From: Enterocloster aldenensis
GTDB lineage: Bacteria; Bacillota; Clostridia; Lachnospirales; Lachnospiraceae
Assembly (NCBI RefSeq): GCF_003434055.1
Contig: NZ_QVEX01000001.1
Span: 497,824-561,823, forward strand
DNA length: 64,000 nucleotides
Direction of reading: 5' to 3'
Shown piece by piece: positions 54,654 through 62,907 of this stretch (position 1 is its first letter; the number at the start of each line of letters is the position of its first letter). Below the pieces are notes generated by a model. The model searched no databases. It worked only from the letters and a program-made list of their open reading frames with translations, and had not been told where the DNA came from. Made by a program: the position numbers and the translations under genes.

Positions 54654-56380
54654 TTAAAACATTGCAAAGACGATTTGCGTTATCAAGACAAGGAGCTGTC
54701 GATTTGATAAAAGGTTGTATTGCCTGCGTTTTGCAGGATATATCGTTTATGCTTCCGGTGGGGCTGCTCTATAATTTTGTCATTGACACCATGAACGGGG
54801 GCGTAAATGGAAGCCGCATTGCTTTCTATGGGGTTGGCGTTTTGGTTTGCTTATACCTTATCTTTGTTGTAACTTGGTTTCAATATAACGCCACCTATTT
54901 AGCGACTTATGTGGAAAGCGGAGTAAGACGCATTTCGTTAGCAGAGCAGCTCCGCAAAATCCCCTTATCCTTTTTCGGAAAAAAAGACCTTGCCGATTTA
55001 ACAAATTCCATTATGGGCGATTGTGCCACACTTGAACAGGCATTTTCCCATTATGTACCCGCTTTGGCAGGCTCCCTTGTTTCAACAACGCTGATTGCAA
55101 TTTGTCTTTTTTCTTATGATTGGCGTATGGCTCTTGCGGCTGTTTGGGTTTTGCCGATTGCATTTACAATCGTATTCTTTTCAGCCCGCATACAGGAATA
55201 TTTCAACCGTAAATCCGTAGCGGCAAATGTCGCGCTTGAAAGTGGCGTACAGGAGTGTATCGAGAGTTTACAGGACTTAAAGGCGAACAATGCAGAAGAA
55301 AGCTATCTGAAAGGACTGGACAAGAAAATTGATGATGTGGAAAAGCGGCACATTATAACAGAACTTGGAACGGCACTTTTTGTTGTTTCCTCAACATTGA
55401 TATTAAAGTTTGGAATTGCTACGGTTGCGCTTGTAGGCTCTGCGCTGCTCATTCAAGGGGAGATTGATATTCCGCTGTTCTTTCTGTTTCTGCTTGTAGC
55501 CTCAAGGCTGTATGCCCCGCTGGAGGGCGCATTGCAAAACCTTGCCGCAGTCATATCCACAAAAACGAACATAGACCGCATGAATGAAATCCTTGACCAG
55601 CCAATTCAGACGGGCGGCAATACACTAACAAATAAAGGCTATGATATTGTGTTCGACCATGTAGGATTTGCTTATAATACCGGGGAAACCGTATTGAAAG
55701 ATGTGTCCTTTACGGCAAAGCAAGGAGAAGTTACCGCTTTAGTCGGACCGTCCGGCGGCGGCAAAACTACGGTGTCACGTCTTGCCGCCCGGTTTTGGGA
55801 TATAAGCAAAGGCAATATCACTGTCGGCGGTATGGATATATCGAAAATAGAGCCGGAAACACTGTTATCACTGTACTCTATCGTGTTTCAAGACGTGACG
55901 CTGTTTAACAATACAATCATGGAAAATATCAGAATAGGCAGAAAGGACGCAACAGATGAAGAAGTGATTGCAGCGGCAAGATTAGCAAATTGTGAAGAAT
56001 TTGCGGCAAAGCTCCCGGACGGTTATCACAGTATGATTGGTGAAAACGGCTGCGAACTGTCCGGCGGTGAAAGGCAGCGTATTTCAATCGCCCGCGCTTT
56101 CCTCAAAAATTCCCCTATCATCTTACTTGATGAAGCAACGGCAAGCCTTGATGTGGAAAACGAAACATTGATACAGGCTGCTTTGTCAAGGCTGATAAAG
56201 GATAAGACCGTACTTGTTATCGCCCACCGTATGCGTACCGTAAGCGGCGCGGATAAAGTAGTTGTTCTTTCGGACGGTTCCGTTGCTGAACAGGGATTGC
56301 CGGAAGAACTGATAAAAACAGGAAAAATATATCCTCACATGGTAAAGTTGCAGATGATTAGTAGGGATTGGGGTATTTAA
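54650..56380 (+). CDS. ABC exporter half-transporter 2
   Basis: A 576-residue partner with a six-helix domain (about 1-300) and ATPase motifs GPSGGGKTT, LSGGERQR and IILLDEATAS. ATG 54650 follows AAGGAGG and overlaps the first gene by four bases. Both partners have intact signature motifs and Glu after Walker B, so both ATP sites could be active. Confidence 0.88.
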   Translation: MIKTLQRRFALSRQGAVDLIKGCIACVLQDISFMLPVGLLYNFVIDTMNGGVNGSRIAFYGVGVLVCLYLIFVVTWFQYNATYLATYVESGVRRISLAEQLRKIPLSFFGKKDLADLTNSIMGDCATLEQAFSHYVPALAGSLVSTTLIAICLFSYDWRMALAAVWVLPIAFTIVFFSARIQEYFNRKSVAANVALESGVQECIESLQDLKANNAEESYLKGLDKKIDDVEKRHIITELGTALFVVSSTLILKFGIATVALVGSALLIQGEIDIPLFFLFLLVASRLYAPLEGALQNLAAVISTKTNIDRMNEILDQPIQTGGNTLTNKGYDIVFDHVGFAYNTGETVLKDVSFTAKQGEVTALVGPSGGGKTTVSRLAARFWDISKGNITVGGMDISKIEPETLLSLYSIVFQDVTLFNNTIMENIRIGRKDATDEEVIAAARLANCEEFAAKLPDGYHSMIGENGCELSGGERQRISIARAFLKNSPIILLDEATASLDVENETLIQAALSRLIKDKTVLVIAHRMRTVSGADKVVVLSDGSVAEQGLPEELIKTGKIYPHMVKLQMISRDWGI

Positions 56381-56381
56381 C

Positions 56382-56567
56382 ATGAGTACCGAATGGGTAA
56401 TATGCCCCATATGTCAAAGTAAAACGAGGTTGAAAATACGGGAAGATACAATACTTGAAAACTTCCCTCTATACTGCCCGAAGTGCAAGCAGGAAACCTT
56501 AATCAATGTAAAACAACTAAATACGTCAGTTATCAAAGAGCCAGACGCAAAGACGCAGAGCCGATAA
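56382..56567 (+). CDS. Cysteine-rich KTR-domain protein
   Basis: A 61-residue paralogue of the ICE protein at 43641-43814: EWVICPICQSKTRLKI, NFPLYCPKCKQETL and a conserved VIKEPDAKTQSR end. It begins one base after the exporter stop. Two CxxC pairs suggest zinc binding. Function unknown. Confidence 0.75.
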   Translation: MSTEWVICPICQSKTRLKIREDTILENFPLYCPKCKQETLINVKQLNTSVIKEPDAKTQSR

Positions 56568-56609
56568 CACGCAGATATAAAATGCGGTTGTCGGCTCTTT
56601 ACTTTTTTG
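56557..56609 (+). terminator. Terminator after the KTR gene
   Basis: AGAGCCGATAAC (56557-56568) pairs with GTTGTCGGCTCT (56587-56598), then TTACTTTTTT. The stem overlaps the end of the coding region and resembles the one at 43820. Confidence 0.8.
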
Positions 56610-56798
56610 ACAACCTATGTGATTGCTGACAGATTGCAACTTATAAAACCGTTGCTTGTTGGCAAATTGCGGTTGCAGCATTAGGCGACAGTTTTATGAA
56701 AATAAAGCCGCCGTTCTCCTTTTGCAGAATTGAATTTGCGGGGACGTGATAAAGTCGCCCATTTTTAAGGACATGGCGGTATCTTAGGAGGTATCGTC
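56610..56798. other. Region leading to a second leader peptide
   Basis: No gene. Near its end GACATG...CATGTC with inner GTATC repeats encloses TTAGGAG, so a ribosome-binding site again sits in a hairpin before the leader ATG, as at 44527. Confidence 0.5.
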
Positions 56799-56933
56799 AT
56801 GTCCGTTTTATATCAACACGGTTTTCCAATCAGTAGTTTGTCAAAAAAAGTCTGTTCCTGTCTACGGGGTATTGCGGCTATCAAGAGGAACTCTTACATC
56901 ATCATAAATGCCCTATTACATCATATAGCATAA
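56799..56933 (+). CDS. Leader peptide-like ORF (44 aa)
   Basis: ATG 56799 follows AGGAGGT inside a hairpin. The peptide (MSVLYQHGFPISSLSKKVCS...) is basic. A short stem GCCTG/CAGGC followed by AGTTTTTG (56936-56969) ends the region before the sigma-factor remnant. The layout parallels the ICE leader at 44551-44619, so both elements may use attenuation. Confidence 0.45.
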   Translation: MSVLYQHGFPISSLSKKVCSCLRGIAAIKRNSYIIINALLHHIA

Positions 56934-57005
56934 CCGCCTGTTCAGTTTTACGCTGCGCAGGCAGTTTTTGTTATAGCCCTCATTCCAAACGGAAAGGGGG
57001 TGAAC

Positions 57006-57446
57006 ATGATGTTATCCATAGAATACAAGGAAAATATCGAACGCCGGTTTCACGCATTTTGCAAAGCCGTATTACACAATGAAGTTTGTAATTATTAGAG
57101 GGAACGAAAGCGCAAGGTACAGCGTGAAATATCCTTTGAGTATCTGCAAGAGAATACCTCTTTTGCACCTCGCAGTATGGACGAATACTTTGTCTTGCAG
57201 GACAAGCCGATTGCCTTTGCAGTCAACGGACAGACGGTAATTGTTGACAGTGAGAAGTTAGCAAAAGCCTTGTTGTGCTTATCGGAAGGTTGGCGGGAAA
57301 TTATCCTTATGCGCTATTATCTGCAACTACGTGATAGGCAGATTGCGGCGTTATTGGGAAAACCGTGCACAACGGTCAACTATCAGAAAAATGCAGCCTT
57401 GAAGCAGTTGCGGACAGAAATGGAGAAGATAAATGATGAAGAATAG
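57006..57446 (+). pseudogene. Sigma-70-like factor (Orf7-type) with nonsense codon
   Basis: ATG 57006 follows AAAGGGGGTG. The frame reads MMLSIEYKENIERRFHAFCK and continues to VCNY, TAG (57096-57098), then RERKRKVQREISFEYL and a region-4 helix-turn-helix (REIILMRYYLQLRDRQIAALLGK). Homologues have an aromatic residue at that point (NYY), so TAT-to-TAG is likely. Translation could restart at ATG 57177, giving an 89-residue protein with only the DNA-binding half. Confidence 0.8.
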
Positions 57447-57648
57447 CAAATACAACCTTGTTCCCTATGAAGTGATTGAAAGAGCAATCACAGGCGATAC
57501 CGCCGCGCTCCTTACGGTACAGGAACAACACAAAGCCTACATAGGTAGATTAAGCGGAGGAAACGCCGATATGCAAGAGCGATTAAATGCAAAGCTGCTC
57601 ATAGCTGTTTTGAAATTCCGATTGGAGTATCAGCCGCCGCGCAAGTAG
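57433..57648 (+). CDS. Helix-turn-helix protein (Orf8-like)
   Basis: A 71-residue protein (YNLVPYEVIERAITGDTAALLTV...) similar in layout to the ICE protein at 45273-45512. It overlaps the end of the sigma remnant, as in the ICE. It is probably a leftover of a conjugation switch. Confidence 0.72.
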   Translation: MMKNSKYNLVPYEVIERAITGDTAALLTVQEQHKAYIGRLSGGNADMQERLNAKLLIAVLKFRLEYQPPRK

Positions 57649-57660
57649 CAAAGCCAAAAA

Positions 57661-57709
57661 CAGCCGTCAAGGATAAACTTCGCGCTTCGCGTCCTTGACG
57701 GCTGTTTCC
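57661..57709 (+). terminator. Terminator after the orf8-like gene
   Basis: CAGCCGTCAAGGA (57661-57673) pairs perfectly with TCCTTGACGGCTG (57692-57704), followed by TTT. A second hairpin, GAGGGCGCAA/TTGCGCCCTC, follows at 57732-57764. Confidence 0.8.
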
Positions 57710-57731
57710 GTCTTTGCTGTTTGGTAATCAA

Positions 57732-57764
57732 GAGGGCGCAAACGGATAGACCGCTTGCGCCCTC
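57732..57764. repeat. Second strong hairpin before the caspase cassette
   Basis: GAGGGCGCAA (57732-57741) and TTGCGCCCTC (57755-57764), a perfect 10-bp stem with a 13-base loop. It may be a terminator. Confidence 0.6.
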
Positions 57765-57785
57765 TCTAAATTATGAGGTTCTCTG

Positions 57786-57899
57786 TCACGCAATAGAGGT
57801 TGATAAAGCCTGTATTCATGCGGCTTTGCGAGCGCAATAATGGTGGGATAAGGGTTTTATATTTGTACCCCTCAAAATGGCGTTCTATTGCGTAACAAA
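57786..57899 (+). repeat. 114-bp structured direct repeat, copy 1
   Basis: Its ends pair with each other (ACGCAATAGA with TTCTATTGCGT). It is the same length and about 70% identical to 59549-59662, with shared blocks ATGCGGCTTT, GGTTTTATA, CCCTCAAA and GACAAA/AACAAA. The two copies flank the caspase-like gene. Confidence 0.75.
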
Positions 57900-57919
57900 A
57901 CAGGCTAAATTTCATTATT

Positions 57920-59440
57920 TTAAATTATCTTATCTGCAACTTTCAGCTCTTCTAATTCCAATTCATATTGCTTAATTGCATTTTTCAATAACCATTTGCG
58001 ATTTTCACTTTTCCATGTCTGTAAGTTTTTTCTATCATAAAAAAGAGAGAAATCATGTATTGTGCAGGAAATTTTTGTATGTATATGCGCCCAATCGTGT
58101 AGCTCTTTTGTGGGTATTGGCAACTCACTTTGTTTAAAAAACCATTTTGAAATTTCAATATTAAGAGGGGCAACGCTATCTATGAGTTGTTCCTCTGTTA
58201 TAGTGTTGTTAAGGTATTCTCTAAATATTTTGATATACTGCTCTGCCGCCGATATAATATTTGCAGTGTATTCTCTTGTGATTTTAATTAATTCGTCTTT
58301 GCTCATGGTATCTTCTTTAAGGCTCTTGATTAATTCATATGAACCATGCACATCTATGTGAACCCCTTTTGCAACAATGGTATTCTTTGAACTATGATAC
58401 CACCATTTTTTGTCCTGCAAATCATCAACCCATGTGGTGTGGCAAATATAATTACTATCTACCATATCGTCCTCATCATATCCGAAATAACACCATACAA
58501 TATTTGCCGCATGGCCTTTATGATGTGCTTCAGCAATTTCATTCTGGTGCACTTCATAATAACAAACTTTATCCTTAATTTCTTTTGCAATTTCAGCAAT
58601 TTGTTCTATCGAACTTTGAAAACGCAAAATCACTTTAACCGATAACCTTTTTGCTCCCGCATGGTGTACTGGTTCAACAGCATAGATAATATACTTGTCT
58701 GTTTCTTCATAAATTCGCGCAACTTCATAGGGGTTGTATTCCTCAACATCAAAAAACACTGTACCGCCAATACTCGAACGGAATATTGGCTGTTGAAAGT
58801 TACGCCCACTTTTTTGATTTGACACTTCTGCAAAGCGAAATATTGCTTCATTTATGGTTTCAAGAGATTTCTTTCCTTGTCTAATCAAAAAATGCGAGGT
58901 CAGAGCGTCACATACAAAACTTGTATATAAACTTATTCCTCTATCGTCATTAAAGCCAGAAAATTGTTCCACCCCGCACGAAGCCAGGACAGCAAATCCA
59001 CGTCCAGCAAAATGTTCAACAGTTTCGTCAATGTCTATTTCAGGAACACCAGCAAGCGCAAAACCACCCGAATGACAACTATCTAATATTACTATTTTAT
59101 TCCTTGTTTGTATTTGTTCTATTGTATCAATGAGGTCTTGCAAATCGATTAAGCTATCACTTAACACTAAGCAATTTTTACCGCCGTGACCAGAGAAGTA
59201 AAAAACAAAAGTATCCTCTTCTGTTGCACCATTAAGCACAGTATGTATTGAGGCAATAAGTTCGCTTTTTGTTACTATCCCCGTTTCGCCACACAAGAGT
59301 ATATTGTCGGCGTTTACATTTAGCCCTTGAATAAGCGCAGCCCTCATTGCAAATAAATCGTTTTTACACAAGGGCAAAGAAGGACACTTAACTGTCAAAT
59401 ATTCACACACTCCTACTAATAAAGCTCTTATTGTTCCCAT
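57920..59440 (-). CDS. Caspase-like (C14) protease
   Basis: A 506-residue protein. Residues 1-240 are a caspase/metacaspase fold with catalytic His85 in YFSGHGG and Cys122 in ILDSCHSGG. Residues about 240-360 form a second alpha/beta domain. The rest (about 370-506) is charged and helical. ATG 59440 follows AGGCGG; a GTG at 59485 is possible. No signal peptide or membrane segment is seen. Bacterial caspases near mobile genes often serve in phage defence or regulated cell death, activated by a sensor. No obvious sensor gene lies beside it, so its own C-terminal region may sense. The gene is AT-rich and flanked by structured direct repeats. Confidence 0.85.
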   Translation of the reverse strand: MGTIRALLVGVCEYLTVKCPSLPLCKNDLFAMRAALIQGLNVNADNILLCGETGIVTKSELIASIHTVLNGATEEDTFVFYFSGHGGKNCLVLSDSLIDLQDLIDTIEQIQTRNKIVILDSCHSGGFALAGVPEIDIDETVEHFAGRGFAVLASCGVEQFSGFNDDRGISLYTSFVCDALTSHFLIRQGKKSLETINEAIFRFAEVSNQKSGRNFQQPIFRSSIGGTVFFDVEEYNPYEVARIYEETDKYIIYAVEPVHHAGAKRLSVKVILRFQSSIEQIAEIAKEIKDKVCYYEVHQNEIAEAHHKGHAANIVWCYFGYDEDDMVDSNYICHTTWVDDLQDKKWWYHSSKNTIVAKGVHIDVHGSYELIKSLKEDTMSKDELIKITREYTANIISAAEQYIKIFREYLNNTITEEQLIDSVAPLNIEISKWFFKQSELPIPTKELHDWAHIHTKISCTIHDFSLFYDRKNLQTWKSENRKWLLKNAIKQYELELEELKVADKII

Positions 59441-59548
59441 ATATACCGCCTGTCTTTTAAATTTAGTTTGTTCAAGAATTTCCACTTATTATCTTAACAC
59501 AAAATTATATGTTTTCCTATCCGTATTGTAACAGAACACTATATGCGG
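59441..59548. other. Upstream region of the caspase gene
   Basis: AT-rich, about 100 bases. It should hold the caspase promoter on the minus strand. No clear -35/-10 pair was identified. Confidence 0.4.
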
Positions 59549-59662
59549 TCACCCAATAGAGTGCTAAATAGCCTTGTGCTATGCGGCTTTACAGGCATAG
59601 AAACGGGGTAGGCAATGGTTTTATACTCATTCCCTCAAAGCAGCCTTCTACTGCGTGACAAA
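59549..59662 (+). repeat. 114-bp structured direct repeat, copy 2
   Basis: Same orientation and length as 57786-57899. The ends again pair (CCAATAGA with TTCTACTG, imperfect). It abuts a strong terminator at the element's right end. Confidence 0.75.
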
Positions 59663-59700
59663 GCGGGCGTACCGTCTTTTCTGACGATACGCCCGCTTTG
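59660..59700. terminator. Terminator near the right end of element 2
   Basis: AAGCGGGCGTA (59661-59671) pairs with TACGCCCGCTT (59688-59698), followed by TGCTTTG. The stem can work in both directions. Confidence 0.7.
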
Positions 59701-59742
59701 CTTTGCACCCTGTATGGCAGCTACCCTTTTCAGTTGTTTGTG

Positions 59743-59758
59743 ATACTGTCTTATGAGT
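59743..59758 (-). repeat. Element 2 right inverted repeat
   Basis: ATACTGTCTTATGAGT, inverted relative to 49510-49525 (14 of 16), eight bases inside the crossover TC. Confidence 0.7.
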
Positions 59759-59766
59759 AGCTACCT

Positions 59767-59782
59767 TCGGGGCCCCCTTTTT
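59767..59782 (+). other. Right half of the split host terminator
   Basis: TC (59767-59768), then GGGGCCCCCTTTTT. It completes the hairpin with 49487-49496. Confidence 0.8.
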
Positions 59783-59907
59783 CATGATAGGTCCATGATT
59801 ATCCGTTTCATGGCATTGACAACCCCTGCCGCCCTGGTTTATAGTGTTCTTTAGATTATTTCAGCCAGCTGTATATTATCATACATAAAGGATACGGAGG
59901 AAAAAAC

Positions 59908-60348
59908 ATGAACGCACAGAAACTTGAACAGGTACAGAAGGTCTTTGCAAATGACCGGTTTGCCACTGAAAACGGCGTTGTCATTGATGAAGTAGATGAT
60001 GGATATGCAAAATGTTCGTTGGAAATACAACCGCACCATCTCAATGCCGGGGGGACTGTCATGGGCGGCGCCATCTTTACCCTGGCTGATTTTGCCTTCG
60101 CAGTGGCCTCTAACTGGAATAAGCCGTTAAACGTGTCCACTACTTCCCAAATCACATTCCTTGGCACTGCAAAAGGCGCCCGTCTGGTTGCAGAGGCACG
60201 CAAGGTAAAAGAAGGGCGGAGCACCTGCTATTACCTGGTGGACGTGTCCGATGACCTGGGCAATCCGGTAGCCCATGTGACTGCCAGCGGTTTTGTAAAA
60301 AGCGGCACCCGGCTGGTTCAGGATATGCCCACTGCCGAAAAAGGATAA
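59908..60348 (+). CDS. PaaI-family hotdog thioesterase
   Basis: A 146-residue hotdog-fold protein with the PaaI motif HLNAGGTVMGGAIFTLADFAFA. It hydrolyses acyl-CoA or aryl-CoA thioesters. ATACGGAGG precedes the ATG. It is near a phenylacetate-CoA ligase and indolepyruvate oxidoreductase on the other strand, so it may release aromatic acids from their CoA esters. This is inference. Confidence 0.85.
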   Translation: MNAQKLEQVQKVFANDRFATENGVVIDEVDDGYAKCSLEIQPHHLNAGGTVMGGAIFTLADFAFAVASNWNKPLNVSTTSQITFLGTAKGARLVAEARKVKEGRSTCYYLVDVSDDLGNPVAHVTASGFVKSGTRLVQDMPTAEKG

Positions 60349-60393
60349 TGCGGATATATATCCTCTTTATAATCCCCCATTACGGCGCAGAAA

Positions 60394-60425
60394 GGCCGGA
60401 CATTCCTCACCAAAACTGTCCGGCC
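60394..60425. terminator. Bidirectional terminator between convergent genes
   Basis: GGCCGGACA (60394-60402) and TGTCCGGCC (60417-60425) pair perfectly between the thioesterase and the ACT-domain gene. Confidence 0.7.
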
Positions 60426-60473
60426 CTTTCCATTGCAATGCTGATGCCATATTCATTTTAATGTAATCCACAC

Positions 60474-60902
60474 CTACCAGCACATCTCCTCATTGGTGTA
60501 CAGCACCAGTCCGCCGTCCTCCACAGCCTTTGCCGCGGCCACCCCGTCGGACGCCTTTACAATCATGGCCCTCCTGTTTGCGGATGCCAGGGCATACATA
60601 TATTCAATGTTCAGTCCCTGGCTGCACAGTATATGGGTCATCTTATGCATCTCGCCCACCTTGTCCTCCAGCTTCACTGCCAGCACATCGGTCAGCATGG
60701 CGGAAAAACCCTTGCTCCTCAGACCCGCTTTGGCCTTCTCGGGGTCGGATACAATCATCCTCAGCATACCGTACTCCGTGGTATCAGCCATGCTCAGCGA
60801 CAGGATGTTGATGTTCTCCTCCTTCAGCACTTCTGTTACCTGCTCCAGCCTTCCTTCGCGGTTTTCAATGAATACAGACAATTGCTTTACAAACATATCC
60901 AT
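60474..60902 (-). CDS. Tandem ACT-domain protein
   Basis: A 142-residue protein with two ACT domains (about 3-68: VKQLSVFIENREGRLEQVTEV; and 72-140: VLAVKLEDKVGEMHKMTHIL). ACT domains bind amino acids. Standalone tandem forms beside paaK and ior genes are common and may sense aromatic amino acids to adjust the pathway. It is 11 bases downstream of the ligase gene, in the same operon. Confidence 0.85.
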   Translation of the reverse strand: MDMFVKQLSVFIENREGRLEQVTEVLKEENINILSLSMADTTEYGMLRMIVSDPEKAKAGLRSKGFSAMLTDVLAVKLEDKVGEMHKMTHILCSQGLNIEYMYALASANRRAMIVKASDGVAAAKAVEDGGLVLYTNEEMCW

Positions 60903-60913
60903 ACCTGCCTTTC

Positions 60914-62212
60914 CTAAATCAGTTTCCTGTTATCAATTACATGCTTTGTCTTTCCCATGCTGCGTTCAATGCTCTTTGGTTCCACCAGCTTCACCTTGAC
61001 CGCCAGCCCGATGGCGTTCTGGATCACATGGGCAATCTTGCCTGTCAGGTTCTCTAACTCCCTAATCTCATCGGAGAAGAAACGCTCTTCCACCTCTACC
61101 TGTACTTCCAGTGTGTCCAGGTTATTAATCCTGTCAACAATCAGAAGGTAGTGGGGCGTGGTCCCGCCCATTTCCAAAAGGGCAGATTCAATCTGGGACG
61201 GGAATACATTGACGCCGCGGATGATCAGCATGTCATCCGTCCTTCCCGTAAACCTTGCAATCCTGGCAGTGGTCCTGCCGCACTCACAGATTTCGTGGTT
61301 GATGCTGGTCAGATCCTTGGTACGGTAACGGATAAGCGGCAGCCCCTCCTTGGTCAGTGTGGAGATGACCAGTTCGCCCTCCATGCCGTCCCGCAAAGGT
61401 TTCAGGGTCTTCTGGTCCACGATTTCCGGCAGGAAATGGTCCTCATGGATATGAAGTCCCCTGTGGAACTGACAGTCCGTTGCCACACCCGGTCCCATGA
61501 TTTCACTCAGGCCATAGATATCGTGGGCATGGATTCCCAGCTGATGCTCAATCTGGGCCCTCATCCCGTCCGTCCAGGGCTCAGCCCCGTTGATGGACGC
61601 CTTCAGCTTAATCTGGTCCCTAACGCCCATCTCTTCAATGGTTTCCGCGATGTGCAGCAGATAGGAAGGGGTGCACATGATGCCCGTCACGCCGAAATCC
61701 ACCATCATGGTCACCAGCTTCTTGGTGTTTCCCGTGGACATGGGCACAACCGTGGCCCCCATTTCCTCGGCGCCGTAATGCGCGCCCAGGCCGCCGGTGA
61801 ACAGGCCGTAACCATATGCCACCTGTATGGTATCCTCCTTGCCCAGGCCCGCCATGGTGATGCATCTTGCCACGCACTCGCTCCACACATCAATATCCTT
61901 CCTCGTATATCCCACCACAGTTGCCTTTCCCGTGGTGCCGCTGGATGCGTGGATACGGGTAATCTGGGAATTATCCACTGCAAACATGCCGAATGGATAG
62001 GTATCCCTCAAATCATCCTTGGTGGTGAACGGCAGCTTATCCAGGTCCTCAATCCCCTTGATATCGCCTGGCTCCAGTCCCTCTGCCTGCATTTTCTTCC
62101 TGTAATACTCCACGTTGTGGTACACACGGTCCACCAGTTTTGAAAGCCTTGCGCCCTGCAGGTTTGTCATCTCATCCCTGCTCATACATTCCTTTGTCTC
62201 ATTCCAAATCAT
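60914..62212 (-). CDS. paaK: Phenylacetate-CoA ligase
   Basis: A 432-residue AMP-forming ligase with the PaaK-type motif [14 protein letters not shown] and a C-terminal lid domain ([20 protein letters not shown]). It converts aryl acetates and ATP into aryl-acetyl-CoA. Next to indolepyruvate:ferredoxin oxidoreductase it likely acts on aryl acids made from aromatic amino acids, running either toward CoA ester or, with ADP/AMP, toward energy conservation. Confidence 0.9.
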   Translation of the reverse strand: MIWNETKECMSRDEMTNLQGARLSKLVDRVYHNVEYYRKKMQAEGLEPGDIKGIEDLDKLPFTTKDDLRDTYPFGMFAVDNSQITRIHASSGTTGKATVVGYTRKDIDVWSECVARCITMAGLGKEDTIQVAYGYGLFTGGLGAHYGAEEMGATVVPMSTGNTKKLVTMMVDFGVTGIMCTPSYLLHIAETIEEMGVRDQIKLKASINGAEPWTDGMRAQIEHQLGIHAHDIYGLSEIMGPGVATDCQFHRGLHIHEDHFLPEIVDQKTLKPLRDGMEGELVISTLTKEGLPLIRYRTKDLTSINHEICECGRTTARIARFTGRTDDMLIIRGVNVFPSQIESALLEMGGTTPHYLLIVDRINNLDTLEVQVEVEERFFSDEIRELENLTGKIAHVIQNAIGLAVKVKLVEPKSIERSMGKTKHVIDNRKLI

Positions 62213-62265
62213 CTGACTGTAAACCCTCCGTATTTTTTAGGATGTCTGAATCAATCATCCTGCCT

Positions 62266-62307
62266 AGGGCGTGTCTGAAAATTCATTCCCGCCATCTGCA
62301 CGCCCCT
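62266..62307. repeat. End fragment of the MITE-like repeat
   Basis: About 40 bases starting AGGGCGTGTCTGAAAATTCA match, in reverse orientation, the right end of the element at 12068-12108. Only one end is visible, so this is a truncated or solo copy in the gap between iorB and paaK. Confidence 0.65.
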
Positions 62308-62330
62308 AAAACAATCATACAGCAGGACCT

Positions 62331-62906
62331 CTATAGTGAAAGCGCATACCCAATCTCAAAGGCCTGCTTATTCACTTCAATGGTCTTTGGCGGGACTGTT
62401 GTCTCAATCACGCGCAGCCAGTCTTCCTTCTCAAAGCCCATGTGCCTTGCCGCCGCTCCCAGGACAATGATGTTAAATGCCTTTGGCGCGCCCAGCTTCT
62501 TGGACTCGGCCGTTGCTTCCACCACAATGGCCCTGCGTTTCTCCTTCAGTGTTTCAATCACATCCTCAGGATAGGCAGCCACCCCTGTCACCACCGTGAT
62601 GGGGTCGATGCGCCAGTCATTGACAATCACCACGCCGTCCTTTTTAAGGAAATGCAGGTAGCGCAGGGCTTCCAGACGTTCAAATGCAATGAGTACGTCC
62701 GCCTGCCCCTCCTCCACAATGGGTTCGTTTACCTTGTCGCCGTAGCGCACAAAGGTAACAACGCTGCCTCCTCTCTGGGCCATGCCGTGTACCTCAGATA
62801 ATTTTACATCATATCCCGCATTAATTGCAAGCTTTCCAAGGATACGGCTGGTAAGAAGGGTACCCTGGCCGCCAACGCCTACAATCATGATATTCTTTGA
62901 AGTCAT
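62331..62906 (-). CDS. iorB: Indolepyruvate:ferredoxin oxidoreductase beta subunit
   Basis: A 191-residue gamma-type pyruvate-ferredoxin-oxidoreductase subunit (IMIVGVGGQGTLLTSRILG, SEVHGMAQRGGSVVTFVRYG). With IorA it decarboxylates aryl pyruvates to aryl-acetyl-CoA and reduces ferredoxin. ATG 62906 is preferred; a GTG at 62915 overlaps iorA's stop. Confidence 0.92.
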   Translation of the reverse strand: MTSKNIMIVGVGGQGTLLTSRILGKLAINAGYDVKLSEVHGMAQRGGSVVTFVRYGDKVNEPIVEEGQADVLIAFERLEALRYLHFLKKDGVVIVNDWRIDPITVVTGVAAYPEDVIETLKEKRRAIVVEATAESKKLGAPKAFNIIVLGAAARHMGFEKEDWLRVIETTVPPKTIEVNKQAFEIGYALSL

Positions 62907-62907
62907 A

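Noticed and set aside
57786..59662. Integron attC sites flanking the caspase gene
   Set aside because: The repeats fold but lack clear paired core sites of attC form, and there is no integron integrase in the window.
60493..62143. Long plus-strand frames opposite the ACT and paaK genes
   Set aside because: They are antisense shadows of clear minus-strand genes.
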